Part shown: positions 1-5,975 of the stretch, one piece after another | Layout of the letters: each line of letters begins with the position of its first letter | Position numbering within the stretch: the stretch's first letter is position 1 | From: Frondihabitans sp. | GTDB taxonomy: Bacteria; Actinomycetota; Actinomycetes; Actinomycetales; Microbacteriaceae | Assembly (NCBI GenBank): GCA_025464735.1 | Contig: JAODMX010000076.1 | Coordinates: forward strand, 1-12,411 | Direction of reading: 5' to 3' | Length of the DNA: 12,411 bases | The notes under the pieces: generated by a model | What the model saw: only the letters and a program-made list of their open reading frames with translations | Database searches by the model: none | What the model was told of the DNA's origin: nothing | Position numbers and translations under genes: made by a program

Positions 1-1246
1 GCATCCGGCCTTCGTGGCGACGCCGACCAGCGCCGCCGAGGTGAGCGCCATCATCGTCCAGGCAGCGAGCCTCGGGCTGAGGGTTGTGCCGCAGGCCACG
101 GGCCACGGCGCCGGAGGAAGCATCGGCGGCGACACCATCATCATCGACACGCGAGGCCTCGACACTCTCACCATCGATCCGGAGGCACGGGTCGCCACGG
201 CCGGCACCGGTCTCACCTGGGGCGTCATCAACACCGAGGCCGAAAAACACGGCCTCCTGGGGCTCGCAGGATCCGCGGCCACGGTCGCGATCGCCGGCTT
301 CACGTTCGGAGGTGGGCTCGGCTGGCTCACTCGGCCGCACGGGATGGCCAGCGCAGCGCTCCGCACCGTGGAGTACGTCGACGGGTGGGGAGCGATTCGT
401 GTGGCTAGCGACGACGCGGCCGACGCCCTCGACCGGGAGGCCCTCTGGGCATTCCGTGGTGGCGGAGGCGTCGGGATCGCCACTCGACTCACCTTCGATC
501 TCTACCCGGTCGGCTCCCTCTACGCCGGTTATCTGCTCTGGCCGATCGAGGCCCTCGACGCCGTGGTGGGTGCGTGGGCCAACGCCATCGGCACTGTCGG
601 GCCGGCGGTTGCGACGAGCATCTCGGTGCTTCACGCCCCGCCCGCGCCGCCATTCCCGCCCGAGCGGCAGGGGCAACCCCTGGTGCATCTCGCGGTGGCC
701 TCCACCGAGGGCGAGGACGGCGCTCTGCCGCTGCTCGAGGCGGTCCGCGGGGCAAGTGCTGCACAGGTTGACACCTGGGCCCCGGCGACCGCGAACGAGC
801 TCGGCGGGATCCATCTCGATCCGCCGAGCGCCGTCCCCGCGATCGGGTTCGCCCGCTGGCTCAGCGCTGAGACCCCCACCTCCGCCTCGGCAATTCTGTC
901 GGTCGCCGCCTCGGCCGATTCACCCCTCGCCCTCATCGAGATCCGGAGCCTCGGCAACGACGCCGAGGCCCGCGACGGCGCCGAGACAACTGTTCCCGGG
1001 CCTTTCGCCCTGCATGCGGTCGGCGCGCTGCTCGACCCGTCGGGTCGACCGGCGATCGATCAGGCGTTCGGGGCCGTGGGCGAGGCCTCGGCGGGCGTGG
1101 ACGTCGGCCGCAGCATCGGATCCTGGGTCGAGGGCGGCGCCTCCGTCCCCGACGCCCTGCCGGCGGACGTCCGAGACCGCGTCGCCCGGGTCTTCGACGC
1201 GATCGACCCGCTTCAGGTCATCGCGCGGACGCGCTACCTGGTCTGA
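1..1246 (+). CDS. FAD-binding (PCMH-type) oxidoreductase, 5'-truncated by window edge
   Basis: This is probably a flavin-dependent oxidase or dehydrogenase of the berberine-bridge/6-hydroxynicotine-oxidase superfamily, acting in the cytoplasm. The substrate cannot be told from sequence. The frame is open from base 2 (HPAFVATPTSAAEV), which matches the inside of the FAD-binding domain, so the true start lies upstream and the GTG at 14 is not the start. The flavin-binding stretch ATGHGAGG (about bases 98-121) contains the His that is usually the covalent 8-alpha-histidyl site. It is followed by ATAGTGLTWG and by AGFTFGGGLGWLTRPHG, the second FAD loop. The Cys that doubly anchors FAD in berberine-bridge enzymes is replaced by Ala (SAATVAIAG). 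The C-terminus (DAIDPLQVIARTRYLV) lacks the classical BBE NYx(n)N motif. About 414 residues are present against a usual 450-500. It converges on tetR. Confidence 0.85.
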   Translation, partial: HPAFVATPTSAAEVSAIIVQAASLGLRVVPQATGHGAGGSIGGDTIIIDTRGLDTLTIDPEARVATAGTGLTWGVINTEAEKHGLLGLAGSAATVAIAGFTFGGGLGWLTRPHGMASAALRTVEYVDGWGAIRVASDDAADALDREALWAFRGGGGVGIATRLTFDLYPVGSLYAGYLLWPIEALDAVVGAWANAIGTVGPAVATSISVLHAPPAPPFPPERQGQPLVHLAVASTEGEDGALPLLEAVRGASAAQVDTWAPATANELGGIHLDPPSAVPAIGFARWLSAETPTSASAILSVAASADSPLALIEIRSLGNDAEARDGAETTVPGPFALHAVGALLDPSGRPAIDQAFGAVGEASAGVDVGRSIGSWVEGGASVPDALPADVRDRVARVFDAIDPLQVIARTRYLV

Positions 1247-1253
1247 CCGGGAC

Positions 1254-1325
1254 GCCGTGCGCGCCGTGCGCGCCCCGCTTGTGGTGCGAGCACGACGCCC
1301 CGGGGTGCGAGCGCGGCGCCCGGGG
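1254..1325. repeat. Short GC-rich tandem repeats between convergent genes
   Basis: The spacer between the oxidoreductase stop and the tetR stop holds two small tandem repeats. GCCGTGCGC occurs twice back to back (1254-1262, 1263-1271). A 21-bp unit beginning GTGCGAGC occurs twice in tandem (1284-1304 and 1305-1325), with 18 of 21 bases matching. The CCCCGGGG palindrome sits at the junction (1298-1305). There is no T-run, so this is not a canonical terminator, although such GC-rich structure between convergent genes could still pause transcription in both directions. Confidence 0.6.
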
Positions 1326-1337
1326 CCTAGCGGCGGG

Positions 1338-1931
1338 TCAGCGCGCGCGAACGCCCGCGTCGAGGAGGTCGAGCATTCGGCGCACTTGCTCGCCGTCGCC
1401 CAGCTCAGGGCTGGCAAGGAAGATGCCGACCATGCTGACAACGACGTCGCCTGGCTGCACGTCGGGCCGGAAGTCGCCTGTCGCGACTCCGGCCGCGAGA
1501 AGCATCGCCACCGTCTCGGTGACACGTTGCCGGGTCTCACCGGCGGGGATAGTGCCCGACTGAAGGACGCTCCGCAGCGTCTCGGCCATGCCACGCTTGG
1601 TGACGACGAAGGCGGCGTAGTTATCCATCCACCGGCGCAGGGCGTCGGCCGGCCCATGCTCGGCAAGAAGCCCATCAGCCGTGCCACACACCTCGGCGAG
1701 CTCGGAGCGGTAGACAGCCTCGACCAGGGCCTCACGCGTCGGAAAGTGCCGGTAGAGCGTTCCGACGCCGACACCCGCGTCGCGAGCGATCCCCTCGAGG
1801 GAAACTCGGTCTGCCCCGGCCAGGAACGCCGCGCGGGCAACCTCGATGAGGCGGTCCCGGTTGCGCGCAGCATCTGCACGAACCCGGGGCGGCACTCCCG
1901 CACCGCGAGCAGGCTCAGAAGATGACTTCAC
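1338..1931 (-). CDS. TetR-family transcriptional repressor
   Basis: This is a DNA-binding repressor of 197 residues, a normal length for TetR. The N-terminal HTH covers about residues 23-70, with the typical signature VSLEGIARDAGVGVGTLYRHFPTREALVEAVY (split here as VSLEGIARDAGVGVG at 43-57 and TLYRHFPTREALVEAVY at 58-74). The all-alpha C-terminal ligand and dimer domain follows; its ligand is unknown. The start is taken as GTG at 1929-1931. GGAGG-like bases lie about 12 nt upstream, inside a palindrome. It is divergent from the aldo/keto reductase with only 86 bp between the start codons. The two palindromes in that gap are the natural operator candidates, so it probably represses both itself and the reductase. 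A GTG at residue 13 is an alternative start, but it has no better ribosome site. Confidence 0.93.
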   Translation of the reverse strand: MKSSSEPARGAGVPPRVRADAARNRDRLIEVARAAFLAGADRVSLEGIARDAGVGVGTLYRHFPTREALVEAVYRSELAEVCGTADGLLAEHGPADALRRWMDNYAAFVVTKRGMAETLRSVLQSGTIPAGETRQRVTETVAMLLAAGVATGDFRPDVQPGDVVVSMVGIFLASPELGDGEQVRRMLDLLDAGVRAR

Positions 1932-1933
1932 AG

Positions 1934-1951
1934 AGCGGAGGCACCTCCGTT
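1934..1951. promoter_or_regulatory. Palindromic operator 1 (putative TetR site)
   Basis: The sequence AGCGGAGGCACCTCCGTT contains the perfect inverted repeat CGGAGG-CA-CCTCCG at 1936-1949. It starts three bases upstream of the tetR GTG and overlaps that gene's ribosome binding region, a position suited to autorepression. The same half-sites recur 35 bp downstream. Two-fold symmetric sites of this size next to a divergent tetR gene are typical TetR operators; actual binding is inferred. Confidence 0.75.
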
Positions 1952-1968
1952 TCTGTTATCGTCGCCGT

Positions 1969-1986
1969 AGCGGAGGAACCTCCGCT
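1969..1986. promoter_or_regulatory. Palindromic operator 2 (putative TetR site)
   Basis: AGCGGAGGAACCTCCGCT is a perfect 18-bp palindrome with a two-base centre (AA). It shares both CGGAGG/CCTCCG half-sites with operator 1, and the centres lie 35 bp apart. It ends 31 bp before the ATG of the aldo/keto reductase, so a bound repressor would block that gene's promoter or early transcript. Confidence 0.8.
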
Positions 1987-2004
1987 TACACGAGTATGCC
2001 AGAC

Positions 2005-2010
2005 GAGAGG
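2005..2010 (+). promoter_or_regulatory. Ribosome binding site of the aldo/keto reductase
   Basis: GAGAGG lies 7 nt before the ATG at 2018. This decides the start. The frame stays open up to 1922, but that extension would run through both operator palindromes and has no family similarity. Confidence 0.7.
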
Positions 2011-2017
2011 AATCACG

Positions 2018-2926
2018 ATGACCGTCTCTTCCCAGACAACCAAGCGTCCCGGAGGCGAGTTCCTCCTGGGCGGTCGACCCGTCGCGCGCGTCGGCTTCGG
2101 CGTGATGCAGCTGGCCGAGCGCCACGGTCGCCCGCCGATCGCGCCCGACGAGGCGATCAGGATCCTGCGCCATGCCGTCGAACTCGGCATCAACCACTTC
2201 GACACCGCCGAGTTCTACGGCGCCGGAGAGGCGAACCAACTGATCCGCCGCGCCCTGGCCCCCTCCACCGACGACATCGTCCTGGTCAGCAAGGTGGGTG
2301 CCGCCCACGCGCCCGGTGCCGAATTCCCGCTCGTTCCTGCGCAGAAGCCTGCCGAGCTCCGACGCGACGTCGAAGCCAATCTGGCGAGCCTCGGCGTCGA
2401 GCAGCTGGCAGTCGTCAACATCCGCCGTGCCGATCAGCGCCCCGGCATTCTCGCCACGGGTGACCAGGTCGTCGATCTCGACGACCAGATCGCCGAGATG
2501 GTGGCGCTCCGCGACGAGGGCAAGATCGGCGCCTTCGGGCTGAGCACCGTCAGCCTCGAGCAGCTCGAGCAGGCGCTGCCCGCCGGAGTGGCCTGCGTCC
2601 AGAACGCCTACAACCTCCTGGAGCGATCGGACGAGCCGCTGCTCGAGGTGTGCCGCCGCGCAGAGATCGCCTGGGCGCCCTATTTTCCGCTGGGCTCGGC
2701 CTTCCCCGGCTTCCCGAAGGTGACCGACGACCCCACGGTCGTCGACATCGCGACGCGCCTGGGCGTGACGCCGTCACAGGTTGGTCTCGCCTGGATCCTG
2801 CAGCACAGCCCGAACTCGCTTCTGATCGCCGGAACGAGCAGCCTCGACCACCTGGCCGAAAATACAGCAGCGGGCGACATCCTGCTCGACGCCGAGGCGA
2901 TGAGGGCTCTGGACGCGGTTGCCTAG
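2018..2926 (+). CDS. Aldo/keto reductase family oxidoreductase
   Basis: This is an NADP(H)-dependent carbonyl reductase or alcohol dehydrogenase with a TIM-barrel fold, 302 residues, cytoplasmic. The start of the barrel (VARVGFGVMQL) is followed by GINHFDTAEFYGAGEAN (57-73), which carries catalytic Asp62 and Tyr67. The catalytic Lys is K92 in VLVSKVGA. The fourth tetrad residue, normally His in an IHWP-type strand, is Asn134 in AVVNIRRAD. The cofactor end has GTSSLDHLAENTAA (272-285), the usual phosphate-binding region. The Asn variant occurs in some AKR subgroups (VNLR/VNIR-type), so the protein is probably still active but with altered substrate range. It is divergent from tetR and likely induced when the TetR ligand, perhaps a reactive aldehyde or quinone, is present. 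Its stop lies three bases from the convergent GntR stop. Confidence 0.93.
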   Translation: MTVSSQTTKRPGGEFLLGGRPVARVGFGVMQLAERHGRPPIAPDEAIRILRHAVELGINHFDTAEFYGAGEANQLIRRALAPSTDDIVLVSKVGAAHAPGAEFPLVPAQKPAELRRDVEANLASLGVEQLAVVNIRRADQRPGILATGDQVVDLDDQIAEMVALRDEGKIGAFGLSTVSLEQLEQALPAGVACVQNAYNLLERSDEPLLEVCRRAEIAWAPYFPLGSAFPGFPKVTDDPTVVDIATRLGVTPSQVGLAWILQHSPNSLLIAGTSSLDHLAENTAAGDILLDAEAMRALDAVA

Positions 2927-2929
2927 CTC

Positions 2930-3586
2930 TCAGCGAGGAGTCGCGGGCAGCTGATGCAGGGCTTCGGCGGCGAGCTCCGCGGCGATGCCGTCGCCCGCGA
3001 GCGTGGCGGCCTTGAGCTCCAGGTAGTTCTCACGCATCGTCGCCCACGGAAGGAGATCGACGATGTTGGGCAGCCGAAGGCGGTAGGCAAGGCCGTCCTC
3101 GATGTCGCGCGTCGCCTTGATCAGTGGTTCATTGCCGCAAAGGCCCACATAACGGTCGAAGAGAGCGACCGTGTGGGTGTTCAGAAGCGGGAAGTCCTGG
3201 TTGTCGAGATCGCGCACACAGGTGTCGATCGATGCCGCGAGCTCTTTCTGTTCTTTGCCCGTGAGGCTCGGCACGGCCAGGCGCACCGCACCGCCGTAGA
3301 GGACGCCCAGCGTCTGCACGATCGGGACGACCATCTCGGGATCCGGTTCGGCGACCTTGGTGAACCGGTTCGGTTCGATCACCACCAGACCCATGTGTTC
3401 GAGATCGCCGAGTGCCTCACGGACCGGTGTTCGTGAGACGCCCAGCCACGTCACGAGCTCGTCGTCGTTGAGTCGCTCGCCCGCCAGAAGGGTTCCGTCG
3501 AGGATCGCCGCCTGAATCTGTTCACGAACCTTGTCGCGGAGGAGCTGACGCGAACGCTTGGCATCGGTGGTCACGGGAACTGGCAT
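2930..3586 (-). CDS. GntR-family regulator (FadR/FCD type)
   Basis: This is a metabolite-responsive transcription factor of 218 residues. The N-terminal winged helix covers about residues 14-78: IQAAILDGTLLAGERLNDDELVTWLGV then SRTPVREALGDLEHMGLVVIEPNRFTKVAEP, with the hallmark SRTPVREAL at 51-59. The C-terminal helical ligand domain (85-215) resembles FCD; FDRYVGLCGNEPLIKA (143-158) matches the family's FxxxxxxxxxGNxxL stretch. The usual set of metal-binding His residues is sparse, so the ligand mode is unclear. The start is ATG at 3584-3586, with GGAAG about 14 nt upstream, a loose fit. It lies downstream of, and on the same strand as, the alpha/beta hydrolase, separated by 102 bp, so it probably has its own promoter. 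Its targets may be itself and the hydrolase/metY region; this is inference. Confidence 0.92.
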   Translation of the reverse strand: MPVPVTTDAKRSRQLLRDKVREQIQAAILDGTLLAGERLNDDELVTWLGVSRTPVREALGDLEHMGLVVIEPNRFTKVAEPDPEMVVPIVQTLGVLYGGAVRLAVPSLTGKEQKELAASIDTCVRDLDNQDFPLLNTHTVALFDRYVGLCGNEPLIKATRDIEDGLAYRLRLPNIVDLLPWATMRENYLELKAATLAGDGIAAELAAEALHQLPATPR

Positions 3587-3613
3587 GTCGACTGACTCGC
3601 TTCCTTAGCAGAG

Positions 3614-3630
3614 GTATCACATGATCATAC
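3614..3630. promoter_or_regulatory. Imperfect palindrome upstream of gntR (possible autoregulatory operator)
   Basis: GTATCACATGATCATAC has matching outer arms (GTAT/ATAC) and contains the perfect 8-mer ATGATCAT. It lies 28 bp upstream of the gntR ATG, in the only AT-rich stretch of this neighbourhood. FadR-type GntR proteins commonly bind GT-N-AC palindromes in their own promoters, which is why it is listed. The inner bases do not match well, so confidence is low. Confidence 0.35.
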
Positions 3631-3688
3631 TTCGCATGTCAGTTTCCACACCACGCCGATTCGGCACGCCGAGGATCCGGCTTCGATC

Positions 3689-4414
3689 TCAGCGACGACG
3701 CAGTTCCGTCGAGGCGAAGCCGTCGACGAGGACCGACTTTCCGGCGCGCTGACGCTCGAGGAAGAGGACGACCGAGGCAGCGATGACGCGCCGGGCCTCA
3801 CCGGTGAGAACGTGGTGGTCGCCGTTTGGAACCAGGCGAAGCGACCCGAAGGGCAACTGCGAGGCCCATGACACCGCGTCGGACACCTCGGTCACGTCGT
3901 CGGCGTCACCGTGAAAGACGAGCGCGGGGACTCCGATGTCGTGGGCGTCGGGCAGCCGGATCCCTACGGGCAAGCGCGCATCGCGGGGCAGCAATCCGGT
4001 CGAGGTCTCTTCAAACCCGGCGAAGTCGGCGACGGTGACTGTCGAGGGCCGTGACGTCGGCGTGACCAGGTTTCCGATCACGACAGCGGAGATCGTGACC
4101 TCGGAGTCGGCGACCAGACCGGCCACAAGGACGGCTCCGAGATCGGAGCCCAGAAGAACCAGCGGTTCCGACGAGCCCGCCGCCTCGAGAGCGAGACGAA
4201 CGCCGAGTCGGCCCGCCTCGACGTCGACCGAGACGTCGTCGAAGATCGTCACCCGGAATCCGACCAGCAGAAGCTGGGCGGTGAGCAGTTCGAAGTCCTG
4301 CGCCGATTCATGAAGGCCGCCGAGGATCACGACGTTGCCTCGAACTGAGCAATCGGGCTCCCGAACGCTGCTGGGGTACGCAACTGCACCGTAGCCGCTC
4401 ATTCGCTCATCCAC
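3689..4414 (-). CDS. Small alpha/beta-hydrolase with Asp nucleophile position
   Basis: This is a predicted cytoplasmic hydrolase of 241 residues without an evident cap domain. The oxyanion/first-loop region is NVVILGGLHESAQDFELL (27-44). The nucleophile elbow is LVLLGSDLGAVLVAG (85-99). The pentapeptide GSDLG places Asp91 where esterases have Ser, as in epoxide hydrolases and haloalkane dehalogenases. The acid is probably Asp172 or Asp173 in VFHGDADDVTEV, and the catalytic His is H200 or H201 in NGDHHVLTG. Substrate is unknown; an ester, lactone, epoxide or haloalkane are all conceivable. The start is GTG at 4412-4414; an in-frame ATG at 4400-4402 is equally possible, with GTGGA 7 nt before it. 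It is divergent from metY across a 217-bp intergenic region. No signal peptide is seen. Confidence 0.8.
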   Translation of the reverse strand: MDERMSGYGAVAYPSSVREPDCSVRGNVVILGGLHESAQDFELLTAQLLLVGFRVTIFDDVSVDVEAGRLGVRLALEAAGSSEPLVLLGSDLGAVLVAGLVADSEVTISAVVIGNLVTPTSRPSTVTVADFAGFEETSTGLLPRDARLPVGIRLPDAHDIGVPALVFHGDADDVTEVSDAVSWASQLPFGSLRLVPNGDHHVLTGEARRVIAASVVLFLERQRAGKSVLVDGFASTELRRR

Positions 4415-4490
4415 CCATCGCCCTGCTGCTGTCCCTCGCCGATCCCTACCCGGGTTTCCATCGTCGACCCGTCTGCCGCGGGAGTGCGAA

Positions 4491-4542
4491 GTGTGACGTT
4501 TCGAGTCGGATCATGACGGCGGCCGCAACGGAGCCGTCACAC
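4491..4542. promoter_or_regulatory. Overlapping inverted repeats in the hydrolase/metY intergenic region
   Basis: GTGTGACG (4491-4498) is the exact reverse complement of CGTCACAC (4535-4542). A second stem, TGACGGC (4514-4520) with GCCGTCA (4533-4539), uses the same downstream arm. The two stems are therefore mutually exclusive. This sits 90 bp before the metY ATG, in the shared divergent promoter region. It could be a regulator's binding site or an RNA switch-like leader. It does not match a SAM riboswitch consensus that I can recognise. Confidence 0.45.
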
Positions 4543-4615
4543 TGACTAGCAAGCGTGGAGTCGTCAGTACTGTTCGACGGGATATCGAGACGATCGGCTC
4601 TGCGTCTGGACTTGC

Positions 4616-4622
4616 GAAAGGA
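4616..4622 (+). promoter_or_regulatory. Ribosome binding site of metY
   Basis: GAAAGGA lies 9 nt before the ATG at 4632 and supports that start. Confidence 0.65.
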
Positions 4623-4631
4623 CCCCCTCCC

Positions 4632-5975
4632 ATGACTGGATTCGACACCGACCAGGTGCACGCCGGGGCCGCCCCCGAATCGGCCCACGGCGCCCGGATC
4701 ACTCCGATCTATCTCAGCGCAGGATTCGTCTTCGACGATTTCGATCAGGCCGAGGCACGGTTCGCCGGAACCGAAGCCGGGTACGTCTATTCGCGCAACA
4801 ACAATCCGTCCCACGTGGCGGTCGAAGCACGGATCGCTGCACTCGAGGGCGGATCGGGCGCGATCTTCGTTGCCAGCGGTCAGGCCGCCATCACGGTCGG
4901 CCTGCTCGGCGTGCTCAAGGCGGGCGATCATTTCCTCTCGGCACCGAGCATCTACGAAGGAACCCGGTCGCTCTTCCGCGACAACTTCGCGCGCTTCGGA
5001 ATCGAGGTCGAGTTCATCGAGAACCCTCTCGACCTCGACGACTGGAAGCGCCGGATCCGGCCCACGACGCGCCTGCTCTACGCCGAGTCGATCCCCAACC
5101 CGAAGAACGACTTGTTCGACATCGAGGCCGTCGCGACGCTGGCGCACGAGCACGGCCTCCCGTTCGCGATCGACAACACGCTGGCCACGCCCTACCTGCT
5201 CAAGCCGATCGACTTCGGGGCCGACATCGTTCTGCACTCGGCCAGCAAACTCCTGACCGGGCACGGCGCCAGCCTCGGCGGGGTCGTCGTCGACGCGGGG
5301 CGGTTCGACTGGGCGGCGCGACCGGATCTCTTCCCGCACTTGAGCGACTCGGTGGACGGCCACGGCGGACCCTCCTACACGGACAAGTTCGGGCGCGACG
5401 CCTACCTCGCCTTCACGCGAAGCGTCATGACCTCGCGGCTGGGGCCCGCTCCGTCGCCGTTCCACGCCTTCCTGCTCCAGCAGGGCCTCGAAACGCTGTC
5501 CCTTCGACTGCAGAAGCACACGGCCAATGCCCTCGCTCTCGCGACCTGGCTCGAGGCGCGACCGGAGGTGCAGAGCGTCGACTACGCGGGGCTCGCGTCG
5601 AGCCCGTTCCACGACCTCGGCGAGAAGTATCTGCCGCGAGGGGCCGGCAGCATCTTCGCCTTCACCGTCCACGGGGGTCGCGAGGCGGCGCGGCGCGTGA
5701 TCGACTCGGTCGACCTCTTCTCGCGAATGACCCACATCGGCGACGTGCGCTCGCTCATCATCCACCCGGCGTCGACCACTCATCACCACCTGACGCAGGA
5801 CGAGCGCGACCGCGGCGGGATCGACGAGGGTCTGATCAGACTCTCGGTCGGAATCGAGGACGTCGACGATCTGACGGCCGATCTGGCACAGGCATTCGAC
5901 GCCCTCAAGGCGCGACCCGAGTCAGTTCAGGGAAGCGTCGACTCCGTTGACGAGAAGGTCGCCCACCTGTCGTAA
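4632..5975 (+). CDS. metY: O-acetylhomoserine sulfhydrylase-type Cys/Met-metabolism PLP enzyme
   Basis: This is a PLP enzyme that probably joins sulfide (or methanethiol) to O-acetylhomoserine to give homocysteine or methionine; 447 residues, cytoplasmic. Family marks in order: TDQVHAGAAP at the N-terminus; YVYSRNNNPS (51-60), the phosphate-binding Tyr/Arg loop from the partner subunit; ASGQAAITVGLL (81-92), where the SGQAA form is typical of sulfhydrylases; AIDNTLATPYLLKP (179-192) with Asp181 facing the pyridine nitrogen; and SASKLLTGHG (203-212) with the Schiff-base Lys206. SRLGPAPSPFHAF followed by GLETLSLRLQKH fits O-acetylhomoserine sulfhydrylases better than cystathionine gamma-synthases. 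The conserved domain ends near residue 425; the last 20 or so residues are an unconserved tail. The 3' end overlaps the convergent monooxygenase gene by 54 bp. Cystathionine gamma-synthase or methionine gamma-lyase are less likely alternatives. Confidence 0.88.
   Translation: MTGFDTDQVHAGAAPESAHGARITPIYLSAGFVFDDFDQAEARFAGTEAGYVYSRNNNPSHVAVEARIAALEGGSGAIFVASGQAAITVGLLGVLKAGDHFLSAPSIYEGTRSLFRDNFARFGIEVEFIENPLDLDDWKRRIRPTTRLLYAESIPNPKNDLFDIEAVATLAHEHGLPFAIDNTLATPYLLKPIDFGADIVLHSASKLLTGHGASLGGVVVDAGRFDWAARPDLFPHLSDSVDGHGGPSYTDKFGRDAYLAFTRSVMTSRLGPAPSPFHAFLLQQGLETLSLRLQKHTANALALATWLEARPEVQSVDYAGLASSPFHDLGEKYLPRGAGSIFAFTVHGGREAARRVIDSVDLFSRMTHIGDVRSLIIHPASTTHHHLTQDERDRGGIDEGLIRLSVGIEDVDDLTADLAQAFDALKARPESVQGSVDSVDEKVAHLS

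Noticed and set aside
84..1925. Long open frame on the plus strand spanning the oxidoreductase and tetR
   Set aside because: Its translation is Arg/Pro/Ser-rich without any family features and shadows two clear genes; long spurious frames are expected at this GC content.
3655..3681. Two small hairpins (GCCGATTCGGC and GCCG...CGGC) after the hydrolase gene as a terminator
   Set aside because: Stems are short, loops are too tight or weak, and there is no T-run on the minus strand; kept only as a possible weak pause.
4415..4631. Possible SAM-type riboswitch ahead of metY
   Set aside because: The conserved core sequences of S-box or SAM-IV RNAs are not visible; only simple inverted repeats are present.
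4446..5789. Long minus-strand open frame opposite metY
   Set aside because: Composition is Arg/Glu/Val-rich shadow sequence and metY on the other strand has a full set of PLP-enzyme motifs.
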